Assembly (NCBI GenBank): GCA_003599885.1
Contig: QZKW01000072.1
Span: forward strand, 1-64,000
Source: Desulfobacteraceae bacterium
Lineage (GTDB): Bacteria > Desulfobacterota > Desulfobacteria > Desulfobacterales > Desulfosalsimonadaceae
DNA length: 64,000 bases
Direction: 5' to 3'
Of the stretch, positions 34,460-44,999 are shown piece by piece. Each line of letters begins with the position of its first letter. Position 1 is the stretch's first letter. A program made the translations under genes and the position numbers. The notes beneath the pieces are model-generated. The model saw nothing but the letters and a program-made list of their open reading frames with translations. It was not told the DNA's origin and made no database searches.

Positions 34460-36289
34460 TCATTCCGTCTTTTCAGAACTGACCTCCGGCAGGGAAATGG
34501 TGAAGGCTGCGCCTTCTCCGGGCGCGCTGTCCACGCGGATATCGCCGCCGTGGTCCTTTATAAATCCGTAACACACGGACAACCCGAGCCCTACCCCTTT
34601 GACGCTGGATTTGGTGGTAAAAAAACTGTCAAAAATCCGGCCTATATTTTCCTGCTTGATGCCCACGCCCGTATCTGCAAATTGCATGTTCACAAAGCCT
34701 TTCGCCATAAAACTTTTGACTGTCAGTGTGCCGCCTTCCGGCATGGCGTCTCTGGCGTTGGACACCATATTGAGAAATACCTGGCGCAGTTGGTTGGTGG
34801 AGGCATGGACCTGCGGAATGCCGGGGTCAAAGTCCGTCTTGATGATAATATTGTGTTCCTTGAGCTGCTTTTCATGGAGCATCAGTATTTCATCGGCAAT
34901 GGTGTTCACATCCACCGGCTTTTTGATCTCCTGTTCAGGCTTTGAAAAGGACAGCATTTTTTTCAGCATGTCCGCCAGCCGGACGATTTCGGACAGGGAC
35001 ATATCGAGCAGTTTTCGCCGTTTATTCCCCTCCGGCACCTCGGACTTCAGGAGTTCCAGGGTGTTCATGATGCCATACAGGGGGTTGTTCAGCTCATGGG
35101 CCACCTGGGAGGTCAACCGCCCCATGGCCGCGAGCTTTTCGGAGTGGAGAAGTTGCTGCTGGGTGCGGCTCAAGGCGCGCTCCATGTCGATGCGTTCCGT
35201 CAGGTCCACAAACGAACCCACTGTGGCGGTCTCGTTTCCGTCGTCGTCATAGATCATGGCCGCCGACAGATTGCCTTCGATGATTTTGCCGTCCTGGCGC
35301 ACATACAGAACCGGTTGGGGCGGGAATACGCCCACGCCTCCCTGCTCGCGGCTCCGCAGGGTTTTCATAATTTCATAAGCCTTTCCTTCCGGATAGACCT
35401 TTGTGATGTGCAGCTTGCCGATCACTTCTTCCGCTGAATATCCCAGCGTTTTCTCAGCCATCTTGTTCCAGATGATGATATTGCCGTTCAGGTCCGCCGC
35501 CATGATGGAGATAGGGGCGCTGCCGATAATTTTATTCATGAAATCATGGGCTTCTCTGAGTTTGCGTTCCATCTGGTAGCGTTGGGATTGGTCCACATTG
35601 ATCCCTTCGTACCCGATGACATTGCCCTGGTGGTCATACCGGACATGGCTGGTCATGAGTACAGGAATGGCGTTACCGTCCTTGCGCTTAAACTGGACCT
35701 CATAATCCACCACCCGCCCGTCGCGTTCGATCATGGCCTGAAAACGCTGCCGGTCATCCGGGAAAAGATACAAATCCCGGATGATGTCAATTTTCAGGAA
35801 TTCCTCTTTGCTGGCGTATCCGAGCATGTCGACCAACGCCTGATTCGCATCCACGAACTTGCCTTCTTTTGTGCTGATATAGACGCCAACCGCCACATGT
35901 TCGAAAATGGTCCGGTAATCCTCCACCGTTGCCTTCAGTCTGGCTTCCCGCTGCTTGCGATGGGTGATGTCCTGATAGATACTCAGCTTGGAAAGGGTCC
36001 CGTCCGGCATCCGGACCGGCGACTCATCTATTTCAAAGGTTCTGTCGGCTTTGGGAACATACACTTCGCGGCGGCCCGATTCGCCCTCCAGTATCTGGCT
36101 GCACCGGCACCAGGGACACAGCGCCCTGCTGCTATTGATCACTTCATGGCATTTTTTCCCGACCCCGTCCCCAAACCAGCCGATCATGGTCCGGTTCATA
36201 TAAAGAACCTTGTAATCTTCCGAAACCACATAAATCCCGTTTGTGAGGGTATCGAGAATCGTGGTCAGTATAAATGTGTCTCTGTGCAT
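34460..36289 (-). CDS. Soluble PAS-PAS-PAS sensor histidine kinase
   Basis: A 609-residue cytoplasmic kinase with no TM helix. It has three PAS domains (about 8-115, 118-240 and 245-370), then a HisKA dimerisation domain with the phospho-acceptor H398 in QVAHELNNPLYG, and a HATPase_c domain with N (SNARDAMPEGG), G1 (DTGVGI) and G2 (GVGLGLSV) boxes. The first PAS domain carries a cysteine cluster (C47 and C58-PW-C61-R-C63) that could bind metal or sense redox. No response regulator is adjacent, so it is an orphan kinase. GAGGTG precedes ATG 36289. Confidence 0.9.
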   Translation of the reverse strand: MHRDTFILTTILDTLTNGIYVVSEDYKVLYMNRTMIGWFGDGVGKKCHEVINSSRALCPWCRCSQILEGESGRREVYVPKADRTFEIDESPVRMPDGTLSKLSIYQDITHRKQREARLKATVEDYRTIFEHVAVGVYISTKEGKFVDANQALVDMLGYASKEEFLKIDIIRDLYLFPDDRQRFQAMIERDGRVVDYEVQFKRKDGNAIPVLMTSHVRYDHQGNVIGYEGINVDQSQRYQMERKLREAHDFMNKIIGSAPISIMAADLNGNIIIWNKMAEKTLGYSAEEVIGKLHITKVYPEGKAYEIMKTLRSREQGGVGVFPPQPVLYVRQDGKIIEGNLSAAMIYDDDGNETATVGSFVDLTERIDMERALSRTQQQLLHSEKLAAMGRLTSQVAHELNNPLYGIMNTLELLKSEVPEGNKRRKLLDMSLSEIVRLADMLKKMLSFSKPEQEIKKPVDVNTIADEILMLHEKQLKEHNIIIKTDFDPGIPQVHASTNQLRQVFLNMVSNARDAMPEGGTLTVKSFMAKGFVNMQFADTGVGIKQENIGRIFDSFFTTKSSVKGVGLGLSVCYGFIKDHGGDIRVDSAPGEGAAFTISLPEVSSEKTE

Positions 36290-36707
36290 GGTTCACCTCG
36301 TCAAAGGTTGCGATTTCTGTTTCCGGCATCTCACGCAACACAGGCTTCCGGGAAAAAATGCGTAATCCGGGCACGATCAATAGTGATCGCCAGCATAGCA
36401 TATTTTGCGCTCAACCGACAGACAAAACACGTAAATAATTGATCCATAAGTGACAGTTTCGTTCAACCCATAAACCCACGAATCGTCAATTTCATCTCTG
36501 GCGCAGAAAGATCTATTTCCGGCTCTGGGCTTGAACCCTGATTTTTCATTAGAAGGATGCCGTTCTGTCTTTATCATTCCTTCAACATGCTTTTTTAATT
36601 GACTTTACCATTGATTCAAAATATAGACTTCTGAACTTATACTTATAAAAAGACCGGTAAATTCAACTTCATATCAATCAGAATCGAGAAAAATCAGGGA
36701 GGGCACT
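36290..36707. other. Intergenic region between the histidine kinase and IPTL-CTERM genes
   Basis: 418 nt between divergent genes. It contains a good plus-strand promoter (36599-36627, listed separately) and presumably a minus-strand promoter for the kinase that I cannot locate. No supportable gene, repeat or RNA is seen; the short minus-strand frame at 36377-36577 has no RBS or family features. Confidence 0.5.
36599..36627 (+). promoter_or_regulatory. Probable promoter of the IPTL-CTERM gene
   Basis: TTGACT (36599-36604), a 17-nt spacer, then TATAGA (36622-36627), close to the sigma-70 consensus. The predicted start near 36634 gives a leader of about 74 nt to ATG 36708. Confidence 0.6.
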
Positions 36708-37502
36708 ATGATCAATTGTTTTCTAAGAAATTTGTTATACGGATTTTTGTTGTTTATTTTGGTTGTAAGCATTCCCCTTTCTGCTCAAGCGGCAAGACCC
36801 GGATTGACCAGTCATGAGATTACGGGCAATGCACCGACAATTGACGGGGTTATGGGGCCTGGAGAGTATGCGGGACTGCCACAAATCGTCTTTGATGAAA
36901 GCTCGCCGGCAACCCAAGGATTCGCCTATATTGTGCCGACGTATGTTCATTTTTGCAATGATCAAAACAACATCTATGTAATAGTAGACGCCGTGGGAGA
37001 TGAGACCCAAGATGGCGGCGATGAATGCCTCCTCATATTTGCCAATGGTGAGGATTATATCCTGGCCGAAGGCTTTGCCGATGGGAACAGTTGTCCTGAA
37101 GGTATTACTTATGCCAGCGGCTTCAGTTCAAGCAAGTATAGCGCCACCTCTCACCGGATCCATGAATGGCGGATACCTCTCTCTAAGATCAACGCCGGTC
37201 CAGGCCAGCTGATCGACTTCTGTTCACCCAATGATTCCAAGTATAAATGTTTAAGAGCGGCTGGCAGACCAGGAGGCAGTCTGGGTTATGATGAAACTAC
37301 TGGACAAGACAACATATGGCCTCCAGGCTTGATTAGCGTTCACAGCATGGTGGATCGGACACTGTGGGGCACTCTTCAGTTGCAGCCCACCCAGCATCAG
37401 AGCATCCCCACTTTGAGTGAGTGGGGCATGATTCTGATGGGCCTTGTTCTGGCCTGTGCCGCCGCCTGGACCCTAAAACGCAAGGATACGGTTTCCATGT
37501 AA
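36708..37502 (+). CDS. Exported protein with IPTL-CTERM sorting signal
   Basis: A 264-residue secreted protein of no other recognised family. The signal peptide spans about 1-27 (FLLFILVVSIPLSAQA). The middle (about 30-225) looks beta-rich, with repeated D/N-rich turns and paired cysteines, as in carbohydrate- or surface-associated domains. The C-terminus has the IPTLSEWGMILMG motif (about 235-247), then a TM helix and a basic tail (KRKD), the tripartite IPTL-CTERM sorting signal thought to be handled by exosortase-type enzymes. None is encoded in this window. GGGAGGG precedes ATG 36708, and a strong terminator follows. Confidence 0.8.
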   Translation: MINCFLRNLLYGFLLFILVVSIPLSAQAARPGLTSHEITGNAPTIDGVMGPGEYAGLPQIVFDESSPATQGFAYIVPTYVHFCNDQNNIYVIVDAVGDETQDGGDECLLIFANGEDYILAEGFADGNSCPEGITYASGFSSSKYSATSHRIHEWRIPLSKINAGPGQLIDFCSPNDSKYKCLRAAGRPGGSLGYDETTGQDNIWPPGLISVHSMVDRTLWGTLQLQPTQHQSIPTLSEWGMILMGLVLACAAAWTLKRKDTVSM

Positions 37503-37520
37503 AAACATAATAGTATTTAA

Positions 37521-37553
37521 AAAAAAATCCCGGTGAAAACCGGGATTTTTTTT
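37521..37553. terminator. Bidirectional terminator
   Basis: Perfect stem AAAAAAATCCCGGT / ACCGGGATTTTTTT (37521-37534, 37539-37552) with a GAAA tetraloop. The A- and T-tracts let it act in both directions, serving the IPTL-CTERM gene on plus and the convergent activase gene on minus (stop 37566). Confidence 0.88.
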
Positions 37554-37565
37554 GTCCAGAGTGAA

Positions 37566-40500
37566 TCAGAAGCCAACCGCATATTTCATCTTCGCTTCCT
37601 GCCGGTGCAGACCGTAGGCGAACCGGCTGACCCGCCGGGTATCGAGCGGGGTGCCGTCGTCATAGAAAAAATAGAACGGAATATCCCGGTAATGTCGCAG
37701 CAGGCTTTCTTCAATAAGGGAGTTGTCGCACCCCCAGCAGCTTGTCATCAGTACGCCGTCATAGGCCCCGGTTTCCCAGTAATACAAAACGCTTCCAACG
37801 ACCTGACCCACTCCGCCCAGGGTATTGGGATCAACAATGCCGGACGACCGCCGCAACACCTGCGGCATATCGGGCATGGGCAGCCAGGGATGGAGTTTGG
37901 CCGTCATTTTGTAAAGGTTTTCCCTGATCATCACCATCACCTTTAAATACATGGCATTTTGGCGGGCGGTGGATTTCCGGCCAAAAATCAGGGGCGGATG
38001 CACACGGGCCAAAAACTCCAGAAAATCACACATGGGTTCGGCCACAGACCGGATCTTTTGCTCGCTCAACCGGTCAAAAAGTCCGCAGTTGGCCACATCA
38101 TTACCCTTGGCCATGGGATCTCCGGAAACAAATACCGTCCGGAAGTCCGACGTGTCCCCAGCCTGCCGGTCCATGCGATAAAACGCCTGGGCCGCCTGTT
38201 TGATGATTTTTCTGAGCTGCGCCCAGTGAAACCCTTTCTGAAGCGTCCCCTTGATACCGGTCACCGAAACCCGCTCAACAAGTTCGACAATAGCTTCCGC
38301 ATGTTTTTGGTAGATCTCTCGGGCAGCGCCTTTATGCGGCTCAACCGCCTGATGATACAGAAACAATTGACGCAGAATATCCATGCCGGTGAGTCCGGAG
38401 ACCAAGCGGGCCGCCATGCCCGGACCGCCTGCAATCATGAGCGAAGCCACGGAAATTCTGTCGTGCAGTCCCATGCGGTTCACCGAAAGCCGGTCCTTGA
38501 TCCCATACATGCCTGCCCGGCAGATCTGTCCGGACAACTGCACCAGCCGGATATGTTTGGGCTCGTCCCCTTCTCCGGAAGGTTTTTCGTCCCTGACGGA
38601 TTCCAGGTACTCCCGGAACGCACCCCAGATCAACTGATAGGACATGCATTCCTTTCCTGAACAGTCCGGCTTCCCCATCCGGTAGTTTTTTTCTGACACC
38701 GGCGGGGCCGAAACAGCATCATACCCGTAGGAACGGTAAACTCCGGCAAACAGGTCCCCAAGATAATCCAGACTGCTGAAAAATACATACCGGATGTTTT
38801 TATCCAGGTATTTTCCCCGGTGGACCCCTGATTCCACATAGGAAACCACGCGGTCATGGTCCATTGGCGCTGTTTTGCCCTCCTCATCCCTATATTGCTT
38901 TACGGATTGCAAAAACGCCTGGATGCGGGTAACAAATCCAGCTGCGCCGCCATGCCCGTCGCTTTCCAGAATGGTATGGGGATATCCTTCAAGCAGGGCC
39001 TGAAAGACCTGTTCGGTAAAAGATGCCGGACCGCACCCAAAAGAGGAAAGCATCAGGGGAAAAGCGGTTTGGGATTCCTTTGCCGAAAGGGCCGCCCGCA
39101 GGTAACGATTGGCATCCCCCCAGTAAATCCGCTTCATTTCCGGCGTATCTCTGGCAATCGGGAAACAGTCCATGGGAATGGCCATGGCCCCGTTTTGACG
39201 CAATATGTCGGGGATTTTCGAGTTCGCCGCCCGGTCATGAATCACATGCTGCGAACCGCAGACCACCACCGGGGGGATCTTGTTTGCAGCAGCATAATCC
39301 AGCGCCTTTTGACCGATGTCTCTTAAGGCAACTTCAAATATTTTTTGCGCTGCCGCCCCTTTTTCCACGGCTGCGGAAAGCTTAGAGGCATCTGCGCCCA
39401 AAACTGCGGCCAATGATCTCAGGCTTTCAATTACGGAGGATTCTGTGAGCCCTTTTTGAAAATACAGCCGGGGACGGATCACCGTGACTTTTTTGCCACG
39501 GGCCTTTAAGGATTGTTCAATCACTTCCGGCATGGCCTGCTCGGTCACGCAGGCAATTCCTCCCGGTCCTTCAGGGTCATAAAATTCCATGATTTTAGGG
39601 AAAAATAAATACGGATCATCCGTATCACAGATGGAATGGGCGATTTTCACCGGGCCGCAGGAGTCAAAGCTGTTGCACAAATGCTCTCCCCTGGCCAGTG
39701 ATGTTGAATGAGATTTTAACACCCTTACCGAAAACCCGAGTTCCGTCACAATGGTTGCCAGAAACGGCAGGAATCCGCCGACCGGTCCGATCATGGGGAT
39801 GGCGACCATTGGTTTCTCGGGTCCGGGCGTTTCGAAAGCGGCAAGGAGCCGGGCCCGCTCTTCAAATGGATTGGGAGCGTCCTTTTCCAGTTTCTGCCGG
39901 GCCTGACTGCTGATTTCGTATTTGGGGCAGGCCCCGCCGGAAAGCGCCGTTTTTTGAATATCACCGAACCGGATCGTTGTCTGTTCAATGGGGCACATGG
40001 TCCGGCAGCTCCCGTCCTTGCAGGCGAATTCCGACCGGTCGATGATTTCAGCATCCAGAAAATCGTTTAATTCCAGGCCGGGGGCTGACATCAGGACGTC
40101 TTTGCCGATCTCATCAATGCCGCACAGACCGATTCCCCATGCGCCCATGGCCCCGGGATTGGGCGGCACGACAATATCGCGGCCGGTCACTGCTGCCAGG
40201 GTCCAGGCCAGGGATTCATTGGCGGCGGGCTTGCCCTGAAAAAATATTTTTTTGCCCAGATGGCGCTGCCCCATGACCCGATTCAAATAATTCTGAATCA
40301 CCGAATACTGGAACCCCGCAAAGATATCCCCCAGTTCAAACCCTTCTTTCAGGGCCTCAGCTCCGGATTCGGCAATATAGACCGTACACATCTGTCCCAG
40401 ATCCGGCGGCCGCAGGGCGCCTTTTGCCATTTCCGCAAATCGGGAAATATCAAATATATCATAACAGTTCGCCTGCTCTTCCAGAAATGATCCGGTACCG

Positions 40501-41921
40501 GCGCTGCAGGCCTTATTCATGTCACTTTCAATGATCCGCCCGCCGCTGATGCGGACATATTTGGCATCCTGACCCCCGATTTCAATAATGGACATGTCCC
40601 TGCCCTTATCCGGGTCACAGAAAATAGCGGCAGTGGCATGAGCGACGATTTCGTTTAACACACACACTTTTGTACCAGCGATTCCCGCACCTTCTCCTGA
40701 ATCCGGAAACACCGTCCGGGCAAGGGTTGCCACCGCCTCACGCCCGGAACCGGTCAGACCTACAGCCCGAACATCCGGCCGCCCTTTTTCAAGAATGGCT
40801 GACACCAGACGCCGGGCCGCATCCACTGGATTGCCTTTGGTCCGGTCATACACATCCAGCAGGGGTTCGCCGGTTTCAATGGATGTCAACACCGCTTTTG
40901 CGCCGGTAGAGCCCAGGTCCAGGCCCAAAATAACCGGGGATTCTTCCCAGTTCTCTGAAGCAGAGATCTCCGGCATCACCAGCACCTTGTCTCTGGATGC
41001 AACCGCCGGTTTAAACACGGTAAACCGCTTTCCCCGGATATTAATCAAATCATCCGGATTTTCCGGCAAAGAAGTCGCTGCGCTTGTCTTCATCCGGCCC
41101 GTCGCCCTGGCCTTTAGCTGACCGGCTGCAATCCAGGCTGCGCCTTCAGCTTCAAGGGTGAGGCAATTTTCAGGAAGCCTCGCTTCCTCACCGATGGCTT
41201 CTGCAAACGCCGCCACAAATGAAGCCATGCGTGTCAATCCGCCCGCCAGATATACCGGACCATCCACCCTGTTTTTGGACAGCAGGGCGCCCACATTGCG
41301 CGCAACAGATCCGAAAAACCCGTTAAACAGGTCACTGACCGGTTTCCCCTGATTGGCGTAATGGGTCATTTCGCTCTTGGCAAACACGGAGCACCGGGCG
41401 GTAATGGGGATGGTATCCCCGGCAGACAGGGCCAGGCGGTCCGCCTCTTCGACTCCTAAGCCAAACCGGCCTGCGATTTTAACGACATTTTCGCCAGCGC
41501 CGGATGAACACTTATCGTTTTCCAGAAAGTGAACCAAAAACCGCGGGCCGCCATTTTTTGATCTTTCACCTTCGGCCGGACGCCGGGACAAAACACTGTA
41601 GCCCCGTGCGCCGATACTGACAAGATTCATTGTATCCGGAAACGCCGGATTTGCCTCCAGAGCCGCTTCCTGACAGGCGTCTTCAGGGAAAATCAGTGCG
41701 GGCGCAGCCAGCTCATCCGCATAAAGCCCGGTGGCTCCGAGAGCGGCGCAGCCGGAAATATGGTTTTCCCTGTACCATTTTTTAAACACGTCAAAGGGCT
41801 TCCCGTCATGGGGAATAATGGTTGATTTTTCCACTTCAATGACGCCGTCATCCTTAACGAACACGGTCACAAAACAGGCTGAAGCCTTGCCCAGATCACA
41901 TCCTGCAACTCTTATTGTCAT
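37566..41921 (-). CDS. Large acyl-CoA dehydratase activase / HgdB-like fusion (1451 aa)
   Basis: A cytoplasmic protein of 1451 residues related to the archerase-type activators of 2-hydroxyacyl-CoA dehydratases and benzoyl-CoA reductases. It has two ASKHA (BadF/BadG-type) ATPase domains: a degenerate one (about 4-265; [18 protein letters not shown]) and a canonical one (about 330-610; [32 protein letters not shown] with the Fe-S ligand cysteines). A DUF2229/HgdB-like region (about 690-1451) has many cysteines ([34 protein letters not shown]). No dehydratase subunits lie nearby, so the reductase it serves, if any, is unknown. GGGAGGG precedes ATG 41921. Confidence 0.85.
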   Translation of the reverse strand: MTIRVAGCDLGKASACFVTVFVKDDGVIEVEKSTIIPHDGKPFDVFKKWYRENHISGCAALGATGLYADELAAPALIFPEDACQEAALEANPAFPDTMNLVSIGARGYSVLSRRPAEGERSKNGGPRFLVHFLENDKCSSGAGENVVKIAGRFGLGVEEADRLALSAGDTIPITARCSVFAKSEMTHYANQGKPVSDLFNGFFGSVARNVGALLSKNRVDGPVYLAGGLTRMASFVAAFAEAIGEEARLPENCLTLEAEGAAWIAAGQLKARATGRMKTSAATSLPENPDDLINIRGKRFTVFKPAVASRDKVLVMPEISASENWEESPVILGLDLGSTGAKAVLTSIETGEPLLDVYDRTKGNPVDAARRLVSAILEKGRPDVRAVGLTGSGREAVATLARTVFPDSGEGAGIAGTKVCVLNEIVAHATAAIFCDPDKGRDMSIIEIGGQDAKYVRISGGRIIESDMNKACSAGTGSFLEEQANCYDIFDISRFAEMAKGALRPPDLGQMCTVYIAESGAEALKEGFELGDIFAGFQYSVIQNYLNRVMGQRHLGKKIFFQGKPAANESLAWTLAAVTGRDIVVPPNPGAMGAWGIGLCGIDEIGKDVLMSAPGLELNDFLDAEIIDRSEFACKDGSCRTMCPIEQTTIRFGDIQKTALSGGACPKYEISSQARQKLEKDAPNPFEERARLLAAFETPGPEKPMVAIPMIGPVGGFLPFLATIVTELGFSVRVLKSHSTSLARGEHLCNSFDSCGPVKIAHSICDTDDPYLFFPKIMEFYDPEGPGGIACVTEQAMPEVIEQSLKARGKKVTVIRPRLYFQKGLTESSVIESLRSLAAVLGADASKLSAAVEKGAAAQKIFEVALRDIGQKALDYAAANKIPPVVVCGSQHVIHDRAANSKIPDILRQNGAMAIPMDCFPIARDTPEMKRIYWGDANRYLRAALSAKESQTAFPLMLSSFGCGPASFTEQVFQALLEGYPHTILESDGHGGAAGFVTRIQAFLQSVKQYRDEEGKTAPMDHDRVVSYVESGVHRGKYLDKNIRYVFFSSLDYLGDLFAGVYRSYGYDAVSAPPVSEKNYRMGKPDCSGKECMSYQLIWGAFREYLESVRDEKPSGEGDEPKHIRLVQLSGQICRAGMYGIKDRLSVNRMGLHDRISVASLMIAGGPGMAARLVSGLTGMDILRQLFLYHQAVEPHKGAAREIYQKHAEAIVELVERVSVTGIKGTLQKGFHWAQLRKIIKQAAQAFYRMDRQAGDTSDFRTVFVSGDPMAKGNDVANCGLFDRLSEQKIRSVAEPMCDFLEFLARVHPPLIFGRKSTARQNAMYLKVMVMIRENLYKMTAKLHPWLPMPDMPQVLRRSSGIVDPNTLGGVGQVVGSVLYYWETGAYDGVLMTSCWGCDNSLIEESLLRHYRDIPFYFFYDDGTPLDTRRVSRFAYGLHRQEAKMKYAVGF

Positions 41922-41936
41922 TATGCCCTCCCTTAG

Positions 41937-42044
41937 TATGCCTCTTGTTTATGGTTCCGATATATACATCCGGCAAATCCGGATTATTTTTCTAACCTCT
42001 GACTTGTTTTATACATCTTGACAGCTTCAACCAAAAGAGGCATA
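41937..42044. promoter_or_regulatory. Widely spaced 10-bp inverted repeat between divergent activase and GlxA-type genes
   Basis: TATGCCTCTT (41937-41946), 16 nt upstream of the activase start, is repeated in inverted orientation as AAGAGGCATA (42035-42044), which overlaps the -10 region of the regulator gene. The two copies could be bound by one regulator, possibly the GlxA-type protein, controlling both divergent genes. Confidence 0.45.
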
Positions 42045-42048
42045 TATG
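42018..42048 (+). promoter_or_regulatory. Probable promoter of the GlxA-type regulator
   Basis: Perfect -35 TTGACA (42018-42023), with -10 candidates CATATA (17-nt spacing) or TATATG (19 nt), about 60 nt before ATG 42108. The -10 overlaps one arm of the inverted repeat at 42035-42044. Confidence 0.5.
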
Positions 42049-42107
42049 ACTTATTTCATGCTGAAAGTGACAAAAAATTTAAAAATGGATTTAAAAAGGA
42101 AGGCATC

Positions 42108-43106
42108 ATGGCAAGAATCACCCTGCTCGCGGAAAACACCTGCGTGGCATCCGCCATTGCCGGCTTTATGGATGCGATGAGCATCGCCAGCCTGTGGTGG
42201 CAGTTTATGAAAAATGACGGCGGCGGACCGCTGTTTGAAACTGAAATCGTTACCATTGACGGGCAACCTGTGACAACCACCGGCGGCATCATCCTGAGCC
42301 CGTCAAAATCCATTTATGAAGTGAAAAAAACAGATCTGATCCTGCTTCCGGCGTTTCTGCCGCCATTTGACTTAAAAAGCGATAGAATACAAACTATTTG
42401 TGAATGGGTCAGGGAAAATCATTCCCGTGGAAAAGACATTGCCTGCACCTGCACCGGCACGTTTCTGCTTGCGGAAACCGGACTGCTGGACGGCAAAACA
42501 GCCACAACGAACTGGCAGTTCGCAGACATGTTCAAACGGCAATTCCCCAAAGTGAATCTATCGATTGACAAAATTTTGACCGAGGATAGCGGGCTTTACT
42601 GCACAGGGGCGGCAACGGCATTTATGACTCTCTGCCTGCATCTCATTGAAAAATACGGCTCAAAAGCCCTGGCCTCCCGCTGCGCCAGGGCACTCCTGGT
42701 GGACACGGACCGGTACAGCCAGTCACCGTATATTATTTATGATTTCTGGAAGAACCATTCGGATGAACAGATTTTAAAAGTGCAGCAATGGATGGAAAAA
42801 AATTATGAAACCCGGTTTTCCATTGATGCCGTGGCCGAATCCGCCGGGATCAGTCCGCGGCATTTCAAACGGCGGTTCAAAAACGCCACCGGCGAATCGC
42901 CCCTTGCATACCTTCAGCGCCTGCGGATTGAGAACGCCAAACGCTTTCTGGAACGCACCCTGGAATCCGTCAATGAAATCACCTGGAAAGTCGGGTACGA
43001 GGACATCAACTCCTTCCGGCGGCTGTTTATCAAACACACCGGATTATCGCCTAAAAATTACCGGAACAAATTCTCAAACGCCGTCCGGGATGAAGTAGTT
43101 CAGTAA
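42108..43106 (+). CDS. GlxA-family transcriptional regulator (DJ-1/PfpI + AraC HTH)
   Basis: A 332-residue regulator. The N-terminal DJ-1/PfpI-like domain (about 1-190) contains the elbow segment IACTCTGTFLLAETGLLDG, where an active cysteine sits in enzymatic relatives. The C-terminal AraC-type double HTH (about 225-325) has AVAESAGISPRHFKRRFKN and the classical GYEDINSFRRLFIKHTG signature. The domain order is typical of GlxA regulators, which sense a small metabolite. ATG 42108, with AAGGAAGG upstream, is preferred over an in-frame start at 42018. It is divergent from the activase gene; control of that gene is plausible. Confidence 0.9.
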   Translation: MARITLLAENTCVASAIAGFMDAMSIASLWWQFMKNDGGGPLFETEIVTIDGQPVTTTGGIILSPSKSIYEVKKTDLILLPAFLPPFDLKSDRIQTICEWVRENHSRGKDIACTCTGTFLLAETGLLDGKTATTNWQFADMFKRQFPKVNLSIDKILTEDSGLYCTGAATAFMTLCLHLIEKYGSKALASRCARALLVDTDRYSQSPYIIYDFWKNHSDEQILKVQQWMEKNYETRFSIDAVAESAGISPRHFKRRFKNATGESPLAYLQRLRIENAKRFLERTLESVNEITWKVGYEDINSFRRLFIKHTGLSPKNYRNKFSNAVRDEVVQ

Positions 43107-43204
43107 CCGCATCGGGACCGGCTATCCATTTTTTATCGGGCTATTCGATTTTGGCCCCAGAATCCGACGATTATATAATTGACAATTAAACGGCCAAAAA
43201 ACCA

Positions 43205-44866
43205 ATGAATCTCAACGAATTACTCGAAATATCCAAAAAAAAATCGGAGGCCCGGCTCCGGGAAATCCGTGAGCAGCTCACCATCCCCTTTTTCCGCACC
43301 AAAGACCAGAGCCTCTGGAATGGCGCTTCCCGGAACATCGTGGTGGTGGGCTCCGGCATCGGAGGCATGGCATCCGGCGCATTGTTTGCAAAAATCGGCC
43401 ACAAGGTCACGGTTCTGGAACTAAACGATAATCTTATCGGCGGCCATGGGCGGTGCGTCAGCCATGGCGATTTAAAATTCTCCATGGGTCCTCAATATGT
43501 CTGGGAATTTGGAGACGGACAAATCGGAGACCGGTTTTTACGCTTTTTGGGACTTAAGGAATCCAATCCGTTTCTGCCCATGCAGAGGGATGGATTTGAA
43601 CGCATTTTCATCGGCGGACAAAAGAATTCAAAAAATTACTGCTGCGTGAATTTCAGGGTTCCCCTGGGGTTGAACCCTTTCCGATGGGAGTTGATCGCTC
43701 TCTTTCCTGAAGAGAAAGATGCCATCCATTCCTTATTCGATGACATGATTGATATCTTTGATGTCTACAAATCCTATTTCAGAAGGCACTACGCTACTGA
43801 GGGAAGATTTCTGCTGGCCACCAAATTTCTTCTGACCAGCCGGGTGAATATGGAAACAAAAATCAAACTCGGACGGTCCATTTCCATGTCCGTGAAGGAT
43901 TTGTTTGACCAGCACCGGATCAGTCCTCTGGTCCGCCGGATTCTCTATGGCCACGGCGGGATCTTCGCCGAAAGCGAATCTGACATGTCGGCCATCGCAT
44001 ATATTGTGGGCACCGGCAATTACCATGCCGGAGCCTGGTATCCGAAAAACGGATTTTACCATTTTTTTAATTCCCTGGCATCCGTTATCCAGTCTTCCGG
44101 CGGCTCCGTTGAAACCGGAAAACGCGTGGTCCGCCTAAAAACCGAGGCGGGGATTGTTACAAAAGCCGTATGCGCGGATGGGTCTGTTTACAACTGTGAT
44201 TTTCTGTTCAGTGACATCTCTCCGCGGCTGACCGCCAAACTGTTGGGACAGGAAAGTGAGGATTTTGATTATAATCCTTCTCACAGCATTCCCACCTGCT
44301 GCATCGGCGTTAAAGGCGGTCTTCCGGCAATTGCGGACATGAAAGGCCGCAATTACTGGTGGCAGGATGGCAATGAGGTCAATTACACCGCTCCGGACAT
44401 TACCCGTCCGCCCCGGATGCTGTTCATCGGGTCCCCCACCGCCAATGGGTTTGGCCGGGAAATCGAAACAGAAGATGATGGCTTGGTGATTTTTTGTCCG
44501 GGTAATTACGATCAGGAAAAACAAATTTATGAAAAAGGACCGGAAGCCGTAAAGTCTTATAAGCAGCGACTGGCGGCAGATATTGTCGACATACTGGAAA
44601 ATCATGTGTTTCCGGGAATCCACTCCCGGCTCGCGTTTGCTGAAATCATTTCATCCATCGACATTGAACGGGACACAGGGGGCGAATCCGGCAACGCCTA
44701 TGGCCGCCGACTGACGGCGGACGAGATCCTCAAAGGGCCCATTAAAGAGGAAAATTGCCCGGCAAATCTCTATAATGTATCCGCCACCAAAAACAGTCCT
44801 GGGATCGCCGCCGGCATTTTTACGGCGGAATTGATCTTTGAGGAATTGACAGGCCAGGCTATATAG
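43205..44866 (+). CDS. Phytoene-desaturase-like FAD-dependent oxidoreductase
   Basis: A 553-residue flavoprotein of the phytoene desaturase/carotenoid isomerase/retinol saturase superfamily (CrtI-like fold). The FAD-binding motif NIVVVGSGIGGMASG (about 46-60) and the GGHGR turn are canonical, with a C-terminal NLYNVSATKNSPGIAAG segment that fits the second FAD-contact motif. There is no signal peptide. No carotenoid genes are nearby, so it could act on lipids or polyketides; the substrate cannot be read from sequence. A weak RBS precedes ATG 43205, and a strong terminator follows at 44946. Confidence 0.8.
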   Translation: MNLNELLEISKKKSEARLREIREQLTIPFFRTKDQSLWNGASRNIVVVGSGIGGMASGALFAKIGHKVTVLELNDNLIGGHGRCVSHGDLKFSMGPQYVWEFGDGQIGDRFLRFLGLKESNPFLPMQRDGFERIFIGGQKNSKNYCCVNFRVPLGLNPFRWELIALFPEEKDAIHSLFDDMIDIFDVYKSYFRRHYATEGRFLLATKFLLTSRVNMETKIKLGRSISMSVKDLFDQHRISPLVRRILYGHGGIFAESESDMSAIAYIVGTGNYHAGAWYPKNGFYHFFNSLASVIQSSGGSVETGKRVVRLKTEAGIVTKAVCADGSVYNCDFLFSDISPRLTAKLLGQESEDFDYNPSHSIPTCCIGVKGGLPAIADMKGRNYWWQDGNEVNYTAPDITRPPRMLFIGSPTANGFGREIETEDDGLVIFCPGNYDQEKQIYEKGPEAVKSYKQRLAADIVDILENHVFPGIHSRLAFAEIISSIDIERDTGGESGNAYGRRLTADEILKGPIKEENCPANLYNVSATKNSPGIAAGIFTAELIFEELTGQAI

Positions 44867-44945
44867 AGAGAAAGAGTCAGCGTGCAATCCGAACGGGGCC
44901 TGATCCCGTCCGGAGAGAATGCCGTCGATAAAGCATATTCCAATT

Positions 44946-44978
44946 AAAAAAGGCGGGGAAGAAACCCCCGCCTTTTTT
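44946..44978. terminator. Bidirectional terminator
   Basis: Perfect 13-bp stem AAAAAAGGCGGGG / CCCCGCCTTTTTT (44946-44958, 44966-44978) with a 7-nt loop. It lies between the convergent FAD oxidoreductase (plus) and acyl-CoA dehydrogenase (minus) genes. Confidence 0.9.
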
Positions 44979-44999
44979 AATTGCCTTCCACCTTATTTT

